From: Kitasatospora gansuensis
Lineage (GTDB): Bacteria > Actinomycetota > Actinomycetes > Streptomycetales > Streptomycetaceae
Length of the DNA stretch: 64,000 nucleotides
Direction: 5' to 3'
Assembly: GCF_014203705.1 (NCBI RefSeq)
Contig: NZ_JACHJR010000001.1
Span: 2,976,001 to 3,040,000, forward strand
Numbering within the stretch: the first letter of the stretch is position 1; each line of letters starts with the position of its first letter. The translations under genes and the position numbers were made by a program. The notes under the pieces were generated by a model. That model had not been told where the DNA came from. It saw only the letters and a list, made by a program, of their open reading frames with translations, and did no database searches. This document shows positions 33,837 through 41,896 of this stretch, piece after piece.

Positions 33837-34685
33837 GTGCGCATCGACCTGCACGCTCACAGCAACGCCTCGGACGGCACCGACACCCCCGCCGAGCTGG
33901 TCGCCAACGCCGTGGCGGCCGGCCTCGACGTGGTCGCGCTGACCGACCACGACACGGTGGCGGGCCATGCCGAGGCGGCCGAGGCGGTCCGTGGCACCGG
34001 GCTGACCCTGGTGCCGGGGGCGGAGCTGTCCTGCCGGGTCGGCGGGATCAGCCTGCACCTGCTGGCGTACCTCTTCGACCCGGCCGAGCCCGCGTTCGCC
34101 GCCGAGCGGGAGCTGGTCCGCACCGACCGGTTCCGCCGGGGGCGGGCGGTGGTGGAGCGCTGCCGGGAGCTGGGGGCGCCGATCAGCTGGGAGCAGGTGG
34201 AGCGGATCGCCGGGTCCGGTTCGGTGGGCCGTCCGCACATCGCCAGCGCGCTGGTCGAGGCGGGCGTGGTGGCGACCGTCTCGGACGCGTTCACCCACGA
34301 CTGGCTGGCCAACGGCGGCCGGGCCGACGTACCGAAGCACGAGACCGACCCGGCGACGGCCGTCCGGCTGGTCCGGGCGGCGGGCGGGGTGCCGGTGTTC
34401 GCCCACCCGGGCGCGGTGAAGCGCGGCCGGACGGTCTCCGACCAGGTGATCGCCGACCTGGCGGCGGCCGGTCTGGGCGGCCTGGAGGTGGACCACCTGG
34501 ACCACGACGAGGAGACCCGGGCCCGGCTGCGCGGGCTGGCCGCCGAGTTGGGACTGCTGGCCACCGGGTCGAGCGACTACCACGGCCACCGGAAGACCGT
34601 CCGGCTCGGCGAGTACACCACCGACCCGGCGGTGTACGAGGCGCTGGTGGCGCAGGCGACCGGGGCGAAGCCAATCGTCGGGTGA
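33837..34685 (+). CDS. PHP-domain phosphoesterase
   Basis: A 282-aa metal-dependent phosphoesterase of the PHP family, related to enzymes that hydrolyse nucleoside 3',5'-bisphosphates or short RNAs. Metal motifs: DLHAHSNASDGTDTP (about 4-18), VVALTDHDTVAGH, GAELSC, VGRPHIASALV, VFAHPGAV and TGSSDYHGHRK near the C-terminus. GTG at 33837 has GAGGAG eight bases upstream. It stands alone between the zinc-ribbon-like gene and marC. Confidence 0.9.
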   Translation: MRIDLHAHSNASDGTDTPAELVANAVAAGLDVVALTDHDTVAGHAEAAEAVRGTGLTLVPGAELSCRVGGISLHLLAYLFDPAEPAFAAERELVRTDRFRRGRAVVERCRELGAPISWEQVERIAGSGSVGRPHIASALVEAGVVATVSDAFTHDWLANGGRADVPKHETDPATAVRLVRAAGGVPVFAHPGAVKRGRTVSDQVIADLAAAGLGGLEVDHLDHDEETRARLRGLAAELGLLATGSSDYHGHRKTVRLGEYTTDPAVYEALVAQATGAKPIVG

Positions 34686-34771
34686 GCCGGAGGGGCTGAG
34701 AGCGCGGCGCGTGCCAGAATCAGACGATTCGTCACATAGGCCGCGTTTCACCCTGAGAGCAGCGCCCGCCG

Positions 34772-35389
34772 ATGACCTTCTTCGACGTCACGACCTTCGG
34801 GTCGCTCTTCGTCACCCTCTTCGTGATCATGGATCCGCCGGGCACCATCCCGATCTTCCTGGCGCTCACCTCCGGCCGGGCGGCCAAGGTGCAGCGAAAG
34901 ATGGCCTGGCAGGCCGCCGCCGTGGCGCTCGGGGTGATCACCTGTTTCGGCCTGTTCGGCCGTCAGATCCTGGACTACCTGCACGTCTCGATCCCGGCGC
35001 TGCAGGTCTCCGGCGGCATCCTGCTGCTGCTGATCGCCCTCGACCTGCTGACCGGCAAGATCGAGGAGCCGACCCAGACCAAGGACGTGAACGTCGCCCT
35101 GGTGCCGCTCGGCACCCCGCTGCTGGCCGGGCCCGGCGCGATCGTGGCGGTGATCCTGGCCGTCCAGGGCGCGCACGGGGCAGCCCAGGACCTGGCGGTG
35201 TGGACCGCGATCCTGGCCATGCACGTGGTGATGTGGCTGACCATGCGGTTCTCGCTGGTGATCATCCGGCTGATCAAGGAGGGCGGCGTGGTGCTGATCA
35301 CCCGGCTCTCCGGGCTGCTGCTCTCGGCGATCGCGGTCCAGCTGGTGGCCAGCGGCGTCTACGGCTTCATCAAGGACTACCAGCCCTGA
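34772..35389 (+). CDS. MarC family integral membrane protein
   Basis: A 205-aa protein with six predicted helices and the family's conserved stretches: FVTLFVIMDPPGTIPIFLALT, GGILLLLIALDLLTG, PLGTPLLAGPGAIVAVIL and SGLLLSAIAVQLVASGVYGF. MarC proteins are widespread inner-membrane proteins with no firmly established transport substrate. ATG at 34772 is the start. Its neighbours give no functional clue. Confidence 0.9.
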   Translation: MTFFDVTTFGSLFVTLFVIMDPPGTIPIFLALTSGRAAKVQRKMAWQAAAVALGVITCFGLFGRQILDYLHVSIPALQVSGGILLLLIALDLLTGKIEEPTQTKDVNVALVPLGTPLLAGPGAIVAVILAVQGAHGAAQDLAVWTAILAMHVVMWLTMRFSLVIIRLIKEGGVVLITRLSGLLLSAIAVQLVASGVYGFIKDYQP

Positions 35390-35416
35390 GCTGGCCTGAC
35401 TCGCCGTCAGACCAGG

Positions 35417-36034
35417 TCAGTCCAGCGGTACGCCCCGGCGCAGCGGGTCGCGCAGGTCGGTGCCGTACCGCAGCCAGCGTTCCTCCAGCACGGCCGCGCC
35501 GTGCACCCGCTTGTAGCCGGCCTCGTTCGGCGTCATCGGCAGCAGCGGCAGGAAGCGCACCGGCTCGGCGGGCTCGGCCAGCTCCAGGTCGGGCACCAGC
35601 CCGCCGGGTTCGGCGGCCAGCACCGAGGTGAACGGGGCGCCCGCCCAGAGCGGCGCACCGAGGTCGAGCGAGCCACCGGGGGCCAGCACCAGACCCTCGA
35701 CCTGCGGGGTGGCGGCGAAGGTGGCCAGCGTGCGGAGCACGTCGTCGTGCCCCCCACGGACCGTCAGCACCAGCTCGGCCCGGGGGCCGCGGACCGGATC
35801 GGCGACCACCGAGGTCGGGTCGGCCATCGGCGCGGCCGACATCCCGAGCGTGACGTACCTCACCAGTCCGTCGGCGTCCGGGCCGAAGCGCAGCACCTCG
35901 ATCCGGTCCGCGCCGAGGAAGGTGACGGCGGCCCGGCCGCTCGGTTCACCGAAAGTTGCCAGCAGACGGGCCTCGACCGCGGCCAGCACGGACGCGCGGG
36001 AGAGCTCGGCGGGGTCGTGGAAGTCGTGCGCCAT
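35417..36034 (-). CDS. Suppressor-of-fused domain protein
   Basis: A 205-aa soluble protein. The sequence VRYVTLGMSAAPMADP, GPRAELVLTVRGG, LVLAPGGSLDLGAPLW, FLPLLPMTPNEAGYKRVHGA and ERWLRYGTDLRDP matches the bacterial SUFU family, common in streptomycetes. The bacterial role is unknown, though some members are immunity proteins. The ATG at 36034 is chosen over the 318-aa frame to 36373, which would run antisense through the corA leader. It is divergent from corA. Confidence 0.82.
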   Translation of the reverse strand: MAHDFHDPAELSRASVLAAVEARLLATFGEPSGRAAVTFLGADRIEVLRFGPDADGLVRYVTLGMSAAPMADPTSVVADPVRGPRAELVLTVRGGHDDVLRTLATFAATPQVEGLVLAPGGSLDLGAPLWAGAPFTSVLAAEPGGLVPDLELAEPAEPVRFLPLLPMTPNEAGYKRVHGAAVLEERWLRYGTDLRDPLRRGVPLD

Positions 36035-36103
36035 GGCCAGACCATAACGCCCCGAAGGCGTCCGGCCGGTGCAGACCCCCAGCGCTGGCGCCCTGTCAAC
36101 TGT

Positions 36104-36471
36104 TAGGGTATGTAGCTGGCCACTGGGGAATCTCCGCCCACAGGGCCACGACGTGAAGGAGGTGGTTCGCGGTGGATACCAGCCGACCATGCAGTACCGG
36201 CAGCTCTGCCCGGCCGCGTCGCCTTCACCCCGCCCTCGTCTGAGCGGCGGCCCCACTCCTCGACGGAGTTCCTGAGGCAGCGTCACGTCCGGCCGGGAGA
36301 GCACATTCCCCGAAGTCGTACGGTCCAAACCGCGCCCCAGCAAGGCACCTGGACTTCCACGGCTCCGGAACACCGGCCACGGCCGGCCATGAACGTGCCG
36401 CCCCGCCGTCGCATCCCACGGTCCGTCACCCGCGTGCCGCCCTGCGACGCCTCCTGCCCGAGGAGTCCGTC
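36104..36471 (+). promoter_or_regulatory. corA leader region
   Basis: TAGGGT (36104-36109) is a plausible -10 box, giving a leader of about 355 bases. The leader holds a short ORF with an excellent ribosome-binding site (36156-36163). GTGAAGG (36153-36159), which includes part of that site, is complementary to CCTTCAC (36222-36228) inside the short ORF. A separate hairpin ACTCC-TCGAC-GGAGT lies at 36255-36269. The layout suggests attenuation or translational control. No known magnesium riboswitch class is recognised. Confidence 0.45.
36172..36243 (+). CDS. Candidate leader peptide ORF of corA (23 aa)
   Basis: GTG start with AAGGAGGT eight bases upstream, reading VDTSRPCSTG, SSARPRRLHP, ALV, then TGA. 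It is rich in Arg, Pro and Ser. A translated proline/arginine-rich leader could sense translation rate or Mg2+, as known for mgtA and mgtL leaders of enteric bacteria. That comparison is analogy only. The strong ribosome-binding site is the main support. Confidence 0.4.
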   Translation: MDTSRPCSTGSSARPRRLHPALV

Positions 36472-37599
36472 ATGTCGATGATCAACAACCTGCGTGCCGC
36501 CGTCCGTCCACGTCCGCGCCGGGCGGGGCTGAACAGCTTCGACCCGGCCGACGAGAGCCAGACCCCGTCCGCCGTGGTGGACTGCGCGGTCTACCAGGAC
36601 GGCAAGCGCCACGGTGAGCGCTGCAGCCCCAGGGAGGCCGCCCGCCGGGTCCGCGCGGCCCGGGAGACGGATGCAGGATCGTTCAGCTGGATCGGCCTGC
36701 ACGAGCCCACCGAGGCCGAGTTCGAGGGCATCGCCCAGCGCTTCGGGCTGCACCCGCTGGCGGTCGAGGACGCGGTGCACGCGCACCAGCGCCCCAAGGT
36801 CGAGCGCTACGACGACGTGCTGTTCGCGGTCTTCAAGACCATCCGCTACGTGGAGCACGACCAGCTCACCCCGACCAGCGAGGTGGTCGAGACCGGCGAG
36901 CTGATGGTCTTCGTCGGCCCCGACTTCGTGATCACCGTCCGGCACGGCGGCCACAGCTCGCTGCACGAGCTGCGCCGCCGACTGGAGAGCGCCGGCGAGA
37001 ACGGCGACGTCCCCGGCCTGCTGGCCAAGGGCCCGTCCGCCGTCCTGCACGCCATCGCCGACCAGGTGGTGGACAACTACCTGCTGGTCGCCGACCGGCT
37101 GCAGACCGACGTGGACGACATCGAGTTCGACGTCTTCGCCAACAAGGGCGGCCGGGGCGCGGACGTCGGCCGGGTGTACCAGCTCAAGCGCGAGGTGCTG
37201 GAGTTCAAGCGCGCGGTCTCGCCGCTGCTCCGCCCGATGCAGCAGCTCTCCGAGCCCGGCCAGCGGCTGGTCGACCCGGACATCCGCAAGTACTTCCGCG
37301 ACGTCGCCGACCACCTGACCCGGGTGGTCGAGCAGGTGCACGGCTTCGACGAACTGCTCAACTCGCTGCTCCAGGCCAACCTGGCGCAGGTCTCGGTCGC
37401 GCAGAACGAGGACATGCGCAAGATCACCTCGTGGGCGGCCATCTTCGCCGTCTCCACCATGGTCACCGGCGTGTACGGGATGAACTTCGACTACATGCCG
37501 GAGCTGCACTCCCGGTACGGCTACCCGATCGTGATGGCCGGCATCGCCGTCCTCTGTATCGGCATGTACCGGGGCTTCCGCCGCAACGGCTGGCTCTAG
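36472..37599 (+). CDS. corA: CorA-type magnesium/cobalt transporter
   Basis: A 375-aa protein of the 2-TM-GxN family, a pentameric Mg2+ channel. There is a long cytoplasmic domain with helices, e.g. PLAVEDAVHAHQRPKVERYDD and VADHLTRVVEQVHGFDELLN. Two C-terminal helices follow: ITSWAAIFAVSTMVTGVYGMNF (signature GMN) and YPIVMAGIAVLCIGMYRGF. ATG at 36472 has GAGGAG six bases upstream. The TAG stop (37597-37599) is part of the CTAG duplicated at the ends of the adjacent IS-like element, so the reading frame is intact. Confidence 0.95.
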   Translation: MSMINNLRAAVRPRPRRAGLNSFDPADESQTPSAVVDCAVYQDGKRHGERCSPREAARRVRAARETDAGSFSWIGLHEPTEAEFEGIAQRFGLHPLAVEDAVHAHQRPKVERYDDVLFAVFKTIRYVEHDQLTPTSEVVETGELMVFVGPDFVITVRHGGHSSLHELRRRLESAGENGDVPGLLAKGPSAVLHAIADQVVDNYLLVADRLQTDVDDIEFDVFANKGGRGADVGRVYQLKREVLEFKRAVSPLLRPMQQLSEPGQRLVDPDIRKYFRDVADHLTRVVEQVHGFDELLNSLLQANLAQVSVAQNEDMRKITSWAAIFAVSTMVTGVYGMNFDYMPELHSRYGYPIVMAGIAVLCIGMYRGFRRNGWL

Positions 37600-37731
37600 A
37601 CGAGTAGATCCGATGTGACGGTGGCCGAAGTCTCATGATCGCGCGGTTGAAGGGCCGGCCAGACCGATCAGGCCAATCACCTCGCGGTTATGGTTTGGTG
37701 GGTCCACCGAGGTCATGAAATGGAGGGGCTC

Positions 37732-38226
37732 ATGACGGTCGAGCAACAGTGGCTGCTGGACGAGACTCCCTGGCCAGAGCAGGCCACCCTGGCTTACGGC
37801 GAGTTGGTGGAACTGACGACGCCGCATCCGCCAGTTCCGAGTCTGGGTTGGCTCGGGCCGGAGATCGTGGGCAGCCGTGGTGTGGTCGTCGGGTGTGTCA
37901 TCAAGCAGGACGAGCGCGACGGCCACGTCGGGCCGATCTACTCGGTGGAGACCGAGGACGGCAGTCCCTGGGGGCTACGGCCGGAGTTCCTGATCCCCAG
38001 GGGACGACTCCATCCCGACATGCCGCCCCGCTATCGCAGCGACCTGCCCGACGGAACCCGCGTCCGAATCCGCACTGAGTCGGACTCACCGAGCGAGACG
38101 ACGGAAGCTGTCGGGGAGGTCGCCGGGGTCTGGTGGACGACGTCCTTGGAGCCACCGAAGGGCTACATCGTGCAGGTTGGCGACCACGAATACTGCGTGA
38201 CCCCAGAGCAGGCCGAGGTCCTCTGA
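37732..38226 (+). CDS. Unknown passenger protein inside the IS-like unit
   Basis: A 164-aa soluble protein, MTVEQQWLLDETPWPEQATL onward, with EFLIPRGRLHPDMPPRYRSD and a C-terminal GYIVQVGDHEYCVTPEQAEV. ATG at 37732 has GGAGG five bases upstream. Base composition seems less extremely GC-rich than in neighbouring genes. I do not recognise the family. Its position between the inverted ends, reading towards the transposase gene, marks it as acquired cargo. A possible -10 box (TATGGT, near 37689) lies within the element. Confidence 0.7.
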   Translation: MTVEQQWLLDETPWPEQATLAYGELVELTTPHPPVPSLGWLGPEIVGSRGVVVGCVIKQDERDGHVGPIYSVETEDGSPWGLRPEFLIPRGRLHPDMPPRYRSDLPDGTRVRIRTESDSPSETTEAVGEVAGVWWTTSLEPPKGYIVQVGDHEYCVTPEQAEVL

Positions 38227-38264
38227 CTCGGCGAGAGCCTGCCTGCGGTCACTGCCGGATGCCG

Positions 38265-39158
38265 TCAGTGGTCGAACGCGATCAGCGAGCGCGTGGCGGG
38301 TGCGCCGGTCCGGTTGTTGTGCCAGATGGCGGTGGCCATCGCCAGGACTCGCTGGGCCACCCGGATCGCGACGCCCTCGAAGGTCCGCCCGCCGTGTTGT
38401 TCCAGGTCGAGCTGCCCTTTGAGGGTGTCGTTGACCGACTCGATCAGCTGGCGGACCTTCTTGAGCATCGGCTCGCCGAACCGCTTCTTCTCGCGTTTGA
38501 ACGAGGGCCGCAGCAACTCGACGCCGAGCTCGGCGAGTTCACGCTCGAATGTCTTCGAGGCGAAGCCCTTGTCCGAGATGAGCACCATGCCCTCGCGGCG
38601 GGCGACCAGCTCCGCATCGACTTCGAGCATCGCGGCCAGCACCTCCCGCTCATCCAGCTTCGGGTTCGCCAGCGCCCACAGGATTGGCATGCCGGCCGGC
38701 GTGCACACGAGATACAGACGAAGGCCCCAGAAAAAGCGGGAGTGAGAGGCGCAGTAGCCGTAGCCGGCCCAGCCCGCCATGTTCGAACGCTGGACGGTCG
38801 GGCGCGACATGCCGCACGGCACCGGCGTGGAGTCGGTGATCCACACCGTGTCCGTCCAGAAGTCGCTATCCCGGGCCAGTTCCCGGATCACGCGCTTTAC
38901 CAGCGGCAGTGCCGAACGGAGTCGCTTGTTGTAGCCCGCGCGCTGGGGAAGGTACGGGAACATGCCGGACAGGCGCTTGTGCGCGTAGCGCAGCCAGCGG
39001 GCCTCGGAGTGGTACCCGAGCAGGGCCTGGGCCACCGCGAGGCAGACGAGTTCAGAGTCGCTGAGCAGGGGCGGGCGGCCCAGCCATCGCGTTCCTCCGA
39101 TCTCGTCGTCGATCTTCACGTAAAGTGCGGTCAAGAGGGTGTTCAGGTCGGTCGTCAC
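38265..39158 (-). CDS. IS982 family transposase
   Basis: A 297-aa DDE transposase. Catalytic acidic residues are probably in VWITDSTPVPCG (Asp), MVLISDKGFASK (Asp) and IESVNDTLKGQLDLEQHGG (Glu). The N-terminus GRPPLLSDSELVCLAVAQALL and the segment GWAGYGYCASHSRFFWGLRLYL match streptomycete IS982-type proteins. The frame is intact, so the element may still move. GTG/ATG choice at the 5' end is not critical; the given start lies 57 bases inside the right end. Confidence 0.92.
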   Translation of the reverse strand: MTTDLNTLLTALYVKIDDEIGGTRWLGRPPLLSDSELVCLAVAQALLGYHSEARWLRYAHKRLSGMFPYLPQRAGYNKRLRSALPLVKRVIRELARDSDFWTDTVWITDSTPVPCGMSRPTVQRSNMAGWAGYGYCASHSRFFWGLRLYLVCTPAGMPILWALANPKLDEREVLAAMLEVDAELVARREGMVLISDKGFASKTFERELAELGVELLRPSFKREKKRFGEPMLKKVRQLIESVNDTLKGQLDLEQHGGRTFEGVAIRVAQRVLAMATAIWHNNRTGAPATRSLIAFDH

Positions 39159-39215
39159 AAACTGATCTTGGACGCCCTCGACCCTTTGGCGGGACCGAAC
39201 TTCGGATCTACTCGT

Positions 39216-40157
39216 CTAGTTGTTGTTGCGGCCGCCCCGGGCGACCAGCACCAGACCGAGCAGGATGACCACCAGCGCCGGGTACGCGGCGACCGGCGGC
39301 AGCTGGCCGAGCCAGAGCGCCGCGATCAGCGCGGCGCCGGGGGTCTCCAGCAGGATCGCGGTCGAGGTGATGGACGGGCCCAGGGTCCGTACCACCCGGT
39401 TGCTGAGCGAGTGGCCGAGCAGCTGGGCGGCCACCATCAGCAGCACGATCTGCCACCAGACCCCGGCCGACCAGCCGCTCATCGAGACCCCCGCGACCAG
39501 GCAGACCACCAGCAGCACCACGGCCGTGGTGGCGTAGCAGACCAGCGTGTACGCGGTGGTGCTGACGGTCCGTCGGACCTCGGCACCGAGCAGCATGTAC
39601 CCGGCGGCGGCCAGCCCGGCGCCGAGCGCCAGCGCGTCACCGAGCAGCGCGTCCGGCGAGAGCGACATGTCGACACCGGTCAGCACCAGCACACCGGCGA
39701 ACGCCACGCAGGTCCCGATCCAGACCAGCCGGGGCGGCCGGTGCCCGAACAGCCGCATCAGCAGGATGGTCCACAGCGGCGTGGTGGTCACCAGCGCGGT
39801 CGCCGACGCCACCGAGGTCATCCGCAGGCTCGGCATCCAGAGCGCGAAGTGCAGCGCCAGCAGCGCCCCCGCCGCCACCGCCAGCAGCAGCGCCCGGCGG
39901 CCGATGCCGCGCAGTTCGGCCCGGTGCCGGAGCAGCGCGTACGGGCCGAGCACGCCGACCGACATGACGTTCCGCCAGAACGCGATGGCCAGCGCCGGTG
40001 CGGCGGTGGCGCTGATCAGCGGGGCGGACAGCGAGATGCCCGCGATCGAGACCGCCAGCAGCACCAGATCGGCCTTCGGAAGCGTGGCCGGGTGGGTGGT
40101 GAGCGCGGGTGCCGCCACTGGGGCGGGTACGGCGGTGTCGGGCCGGGCGGCGGGCAC
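39216..40157 (-). CDS. EamA/DMT family transporter
   Basis: A 313-aa exporter-type membrane protein with about ten helices in two EamA repeats, e.g. LVLLAVSIAGISLSAPLIS, AIAFWRNVMSVGVLGPYALL, TALVTTTPLWTILLMRLFG and PALVVILLGLVLVARGG. Substrates of the family are amino acids or other metabolites. GTG at 40157 has GAGGAG four bases upstream; the 417-aa frame adds an implausible leader. It ends in three Asn and TAG, the stop being part of the CTAG at the IS-like element's right end. Confidence 0.88.
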   Translation of the reverse strand: MPAARPDTAVPAPVAAPALTTHPATLPKADLVLLAVSIAGISLSAPLISATAAPALAIAFWRNVMSVGVLGPYALLRHRAELRGIGRRALLLAVAAGALLALHFALWMPSLRMTSVASATALVTTTPLWTILLMRLFGHRPPRLVWIGTCVAFAGVLVLTGVDMSLSPDALLGDALALGAGLAAAGYMLLGAEVRRTVSTTAYTLVCYATTAVVLLVVCLVAGVSMSGWSAGVWWQIVLLMVAAQLLGHSLSNRVVRTLGPSITSTAILLETPGAALIAALWLGQLPPVAAYPALVVILLGLVLVARGGRNNN

Positions 40158-40287
40158 AGCTCTCCTCGGGGTGACGAAATCGGACGGACACCACGGTAAG
40201 GGCTGTAAAGGAGCCATGGCACTGTCGTCCTGAGCCGTGAGACACCGGCCGGACACCGGCTCCGGGTGAAGCCTTACGCTGTCGGCC

Positions 40288-40839
40288 ATGGAGCCTACGA
40301 CGACCGACGCCGCCACCGGACCCGACCGGGCCACGCTGGACCGGGCACTCCTGGAGGAGGCCGCGAAGAAGTCCGGTCTGCTCTGGGTCCGGGCCGAGGG
40401 ACAGCCGCAGAGCCGGGCCCTCTGGCACGCCTGGCACGACGGCGCGGTGGTGGTGGTCGGCGACGGCATCGAACAGCCCCTGCACGGGCTGACGGCCGGT
40501 CAGACCGCCGAGGTCACCGTCCGCAGCAAGGACAAGTGGGGCCGCCTCACCGCCTGGCCCGCCGCCGTCACCGAGCTCGCCCCCGGCAGCGACGCCTGGC
40601 TCGGCGCGGTCGAGGAGCTCAAGGGCAAGCGCCTGAACGCCCCCGACACCGACACCATCGGGGAGCGCTGGGCCCGCGACTGCCGCGTCCTCCGGCTGGC
40701 GCCGGCCGGCCCGCTCACCGAGCAGCCCGGCAACATGCCCGACGCCTCGCACGCCGCGACGCCGATGCCCACATCGGCCACCACGCGGCAGCCGATTCCG
40801 GCGGGGCTGCCGAAGCTGCTCTTCAAGCGGAGCCGCTGA
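40288..40839 (+). CDS. Hypothetical protein, split-barrel flavin-binding-like
   Basis: A 183-aa protein. LEEAAKKSGLLWVRAEGQPQ, ALWHAWHDGAVVVVGDG and AEVTVRSKDKWGRLTAWPAA resemble the pyridoxamine-phosphate-oxidase-like split barrel that streptomycetes carry in many copies. Flavin binding is not proven from the residues seen. The C-terminal 40 residues are low-complexity. ATG at 40288 is close to a weak site. It is divergent from the EamA gene and followed by repeat copy 4. Confidence 0.65.
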   Translation: MEPTTTDAATGPDRATLDRALLEEAAKKSGLLWVRAEGQPQSRALWHAWHDGAVVVVGDGIEQPLHGLTAGQTAEVTVRSKDKWGRLTAWPAAVTELAPGSDAWLGAVEELKGKRLNAPDTDTIGERWARDCRVLRLAPAGPLTEQPGNMPDASHAATPMPTSATTRQPIPAGLPKLLFKRSR

Positions 40840-40866
40840 GCTGGGCACACGCTCAGGTTGCACTAT

Positions 40867-40983
40867 CCAGGGGCTCGGGGAACTGCGAGGAGATCTGGCG
40901 TTCGGGTCACTGCGAAAGTGCCTGACCGCCTACGCACGGATCACCTTTTCTGAGGTCGGCGCCGCCGTTCCCCGGGCCCCTGG
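40867..40983 (+). repeat. Interspersed repeat, copy 4
   Basis: Left arm CCAGGGGCTCGGGGAACTGC, core GGGTCACTGCGAAAG and GTGCCTGACC, module GGATCACCTTTT, right arm CGTTCCCCGGGCCCCTGG. The flank TGCACTATCC on the left is shared with copy 7. It lies between the split-barrel gene and the merR gene, both rightward. Confidence 0.9.
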
Positions 40984-41046
40984 CTGCCGCTGCGCGTGCC
41001 GAAGAGTTGACCCTCACACCGTGTCAGGCTCTGGAGTAGCCCCATC

Positions 41047-41871
41047 ATGTTCAGCATCGGAGACTTCGCGAAGCACGGCCGGGTGTCCGTCCGGATGCTC
41101 CGCCACTACGACGCCATCGGCCTGCTGCCGCCCGCCCGGGTGGACCCGTTCACCGGGTACCGGGGCTACGAGGCGGCTCAGCTCGCCCGGCTCAACCGGA
41201 TCATCGCGCTCAAGGACCTCGGCTTCACCCTCCAGCAGGTGACCGCCATCGTCGACGAGCAGGTGAGCGCGGAGGAGCTGCGCGGGATGCTCCGCCTGCG
41301 ACAGGCGGAGCTTGCGGCGGCGGTGCAGGAGGCGGCCGTCCGGCTGGCCCGGGTCGAGTCGAGGCTCCGGACGATCGAGAGTGAGGGGCGCATGCCTTCC
41401 GACGACGTTGTGGTCAAGAGCATCCCGGCGGTCCGGGTGGCCCGGCTGTCCGCCGTGGCGGAGAGCTTCGATCCCGAGCACATCGGCCCGGTGATCGGCC
41501 CGCTGTTCGACCGGCTCTGCCGGCTGGTGGACCAGGCCGGCCTGACCGTGGCAGGCCCGAGCCTGGCGTACTACGAGGAGGTCAAGCCCGGCACCGACCA
41601 GGTCCGCGCGTTCGCCGCGCTCCCGGTCAACGCCGAGCCCGACCCGGCGTACGGCTTCGAGATCGCCGACCTGCCGGCGCTGCCCTCGGTGGCGACCATC
41701 GTGCACCGGGGTCCGATGGACGACGTGCTGACGACCTCGCAGACGCTGGCCCGCTGGATCGACGCGAACGGTCACCGTTCCCTCGGCCTCACCCGTGAGC
41801 TGTACCTGGAGCTGACCGAGGACCGGGCCGGCTGGGTGACCGAACTGCAGGAGCCGATCACCACCGCCTGA
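41047..41871 (+). CDS. MerR family regulator with GyrI-like effector domain
   Basis: A 274-aa regulator. The N-terminal MerR helix-turn-helix (FSIGDFAKHGRVSVRMLRHYD, then GYRGYEAAQLARLNRIIALK) covers about 1-70. A coiled coil (EELRGMLRLRQAELAAAVQEA) is followed by a GyrI/BmrR-type small-molecule domain from about 125 (VVKSIPAVRVARLSAVAE ... LYLELTED). Such proteins bind hydrophobic drugs and activate efflux genes. No obvious target gene is adjacent; the VOC gene downstream is on the opposite strand. Confidence 0.92.
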   Translation: MFSIGDFAKHGRVSVRMLRHYDAIGLLPPARVDPFTGYRGYEAAQLARLNRIIALKDLGFTLQQVTAIVDEQVSAEELRGMLRLRQAELAAAVQEAAVRLARVESRLRTIESEGRMPSDDVVVKSIPAVRVARLSAVAESFDPEHIGPVIGPLFDRLCRLVDQAGLTVAGPSLAYYEEVKPGTDQVRAFAALPVNAEPDPAYGFEIADLPALPSVATIVHRGPMDDVLTTSQTLARWIDANGHRSLGLTRELYLELTEDRAGWVTELQEPITTA

Positions 41872-41896
41872 CCGGGGGTCAGGACCCGGACGGCGC

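Larger units (their letters stand above)
37600..39215. mobile_element. IS982-like element with a passenger gene
   Basis: A 1,616-bp unit with inverted ends ACGAGTAGATCCGA (37600-37613) and its complement (39202-39215), flanked on both sides by CTAG (37596-37599 and 39216-39219), the apparent target duplication. It contains the IS982-type transposase (minus strand, 57 bases from the right end) and an unrelated 164-aa gene on the left. The insertion separates corA from the convergent EamA gene. Beyond the 14 matching bases the ends diverge, as is usual for imperfect IS ends. An original terminator stem is the alternative reading. Confidence 0.65.

Noticed and set aside
36121..36160. GGGGAAT at 36125 as another SigR promoter
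   Set aside because: No GTT occurs at the 18- or 19-base spacing.
36035..36373. N-terminal extension of the suppressor-of-fused protein to 36373
   Set aside because: The extra 113 residues run antisense through the corA leader and have no family character; ATG at 36034 gives the expected length.
37596..39219. Reading the 18-base inverted repeat CTAGACGAGTAGATCCGA as a split terminator stem of corA and the EamA gene
   Set aside because: The sequence is far less GC-rich than other terminators here, no second set of IS ends is found inside it, and CTAG plus inverted ends fits a transposition footprint better. Not fully excluded.
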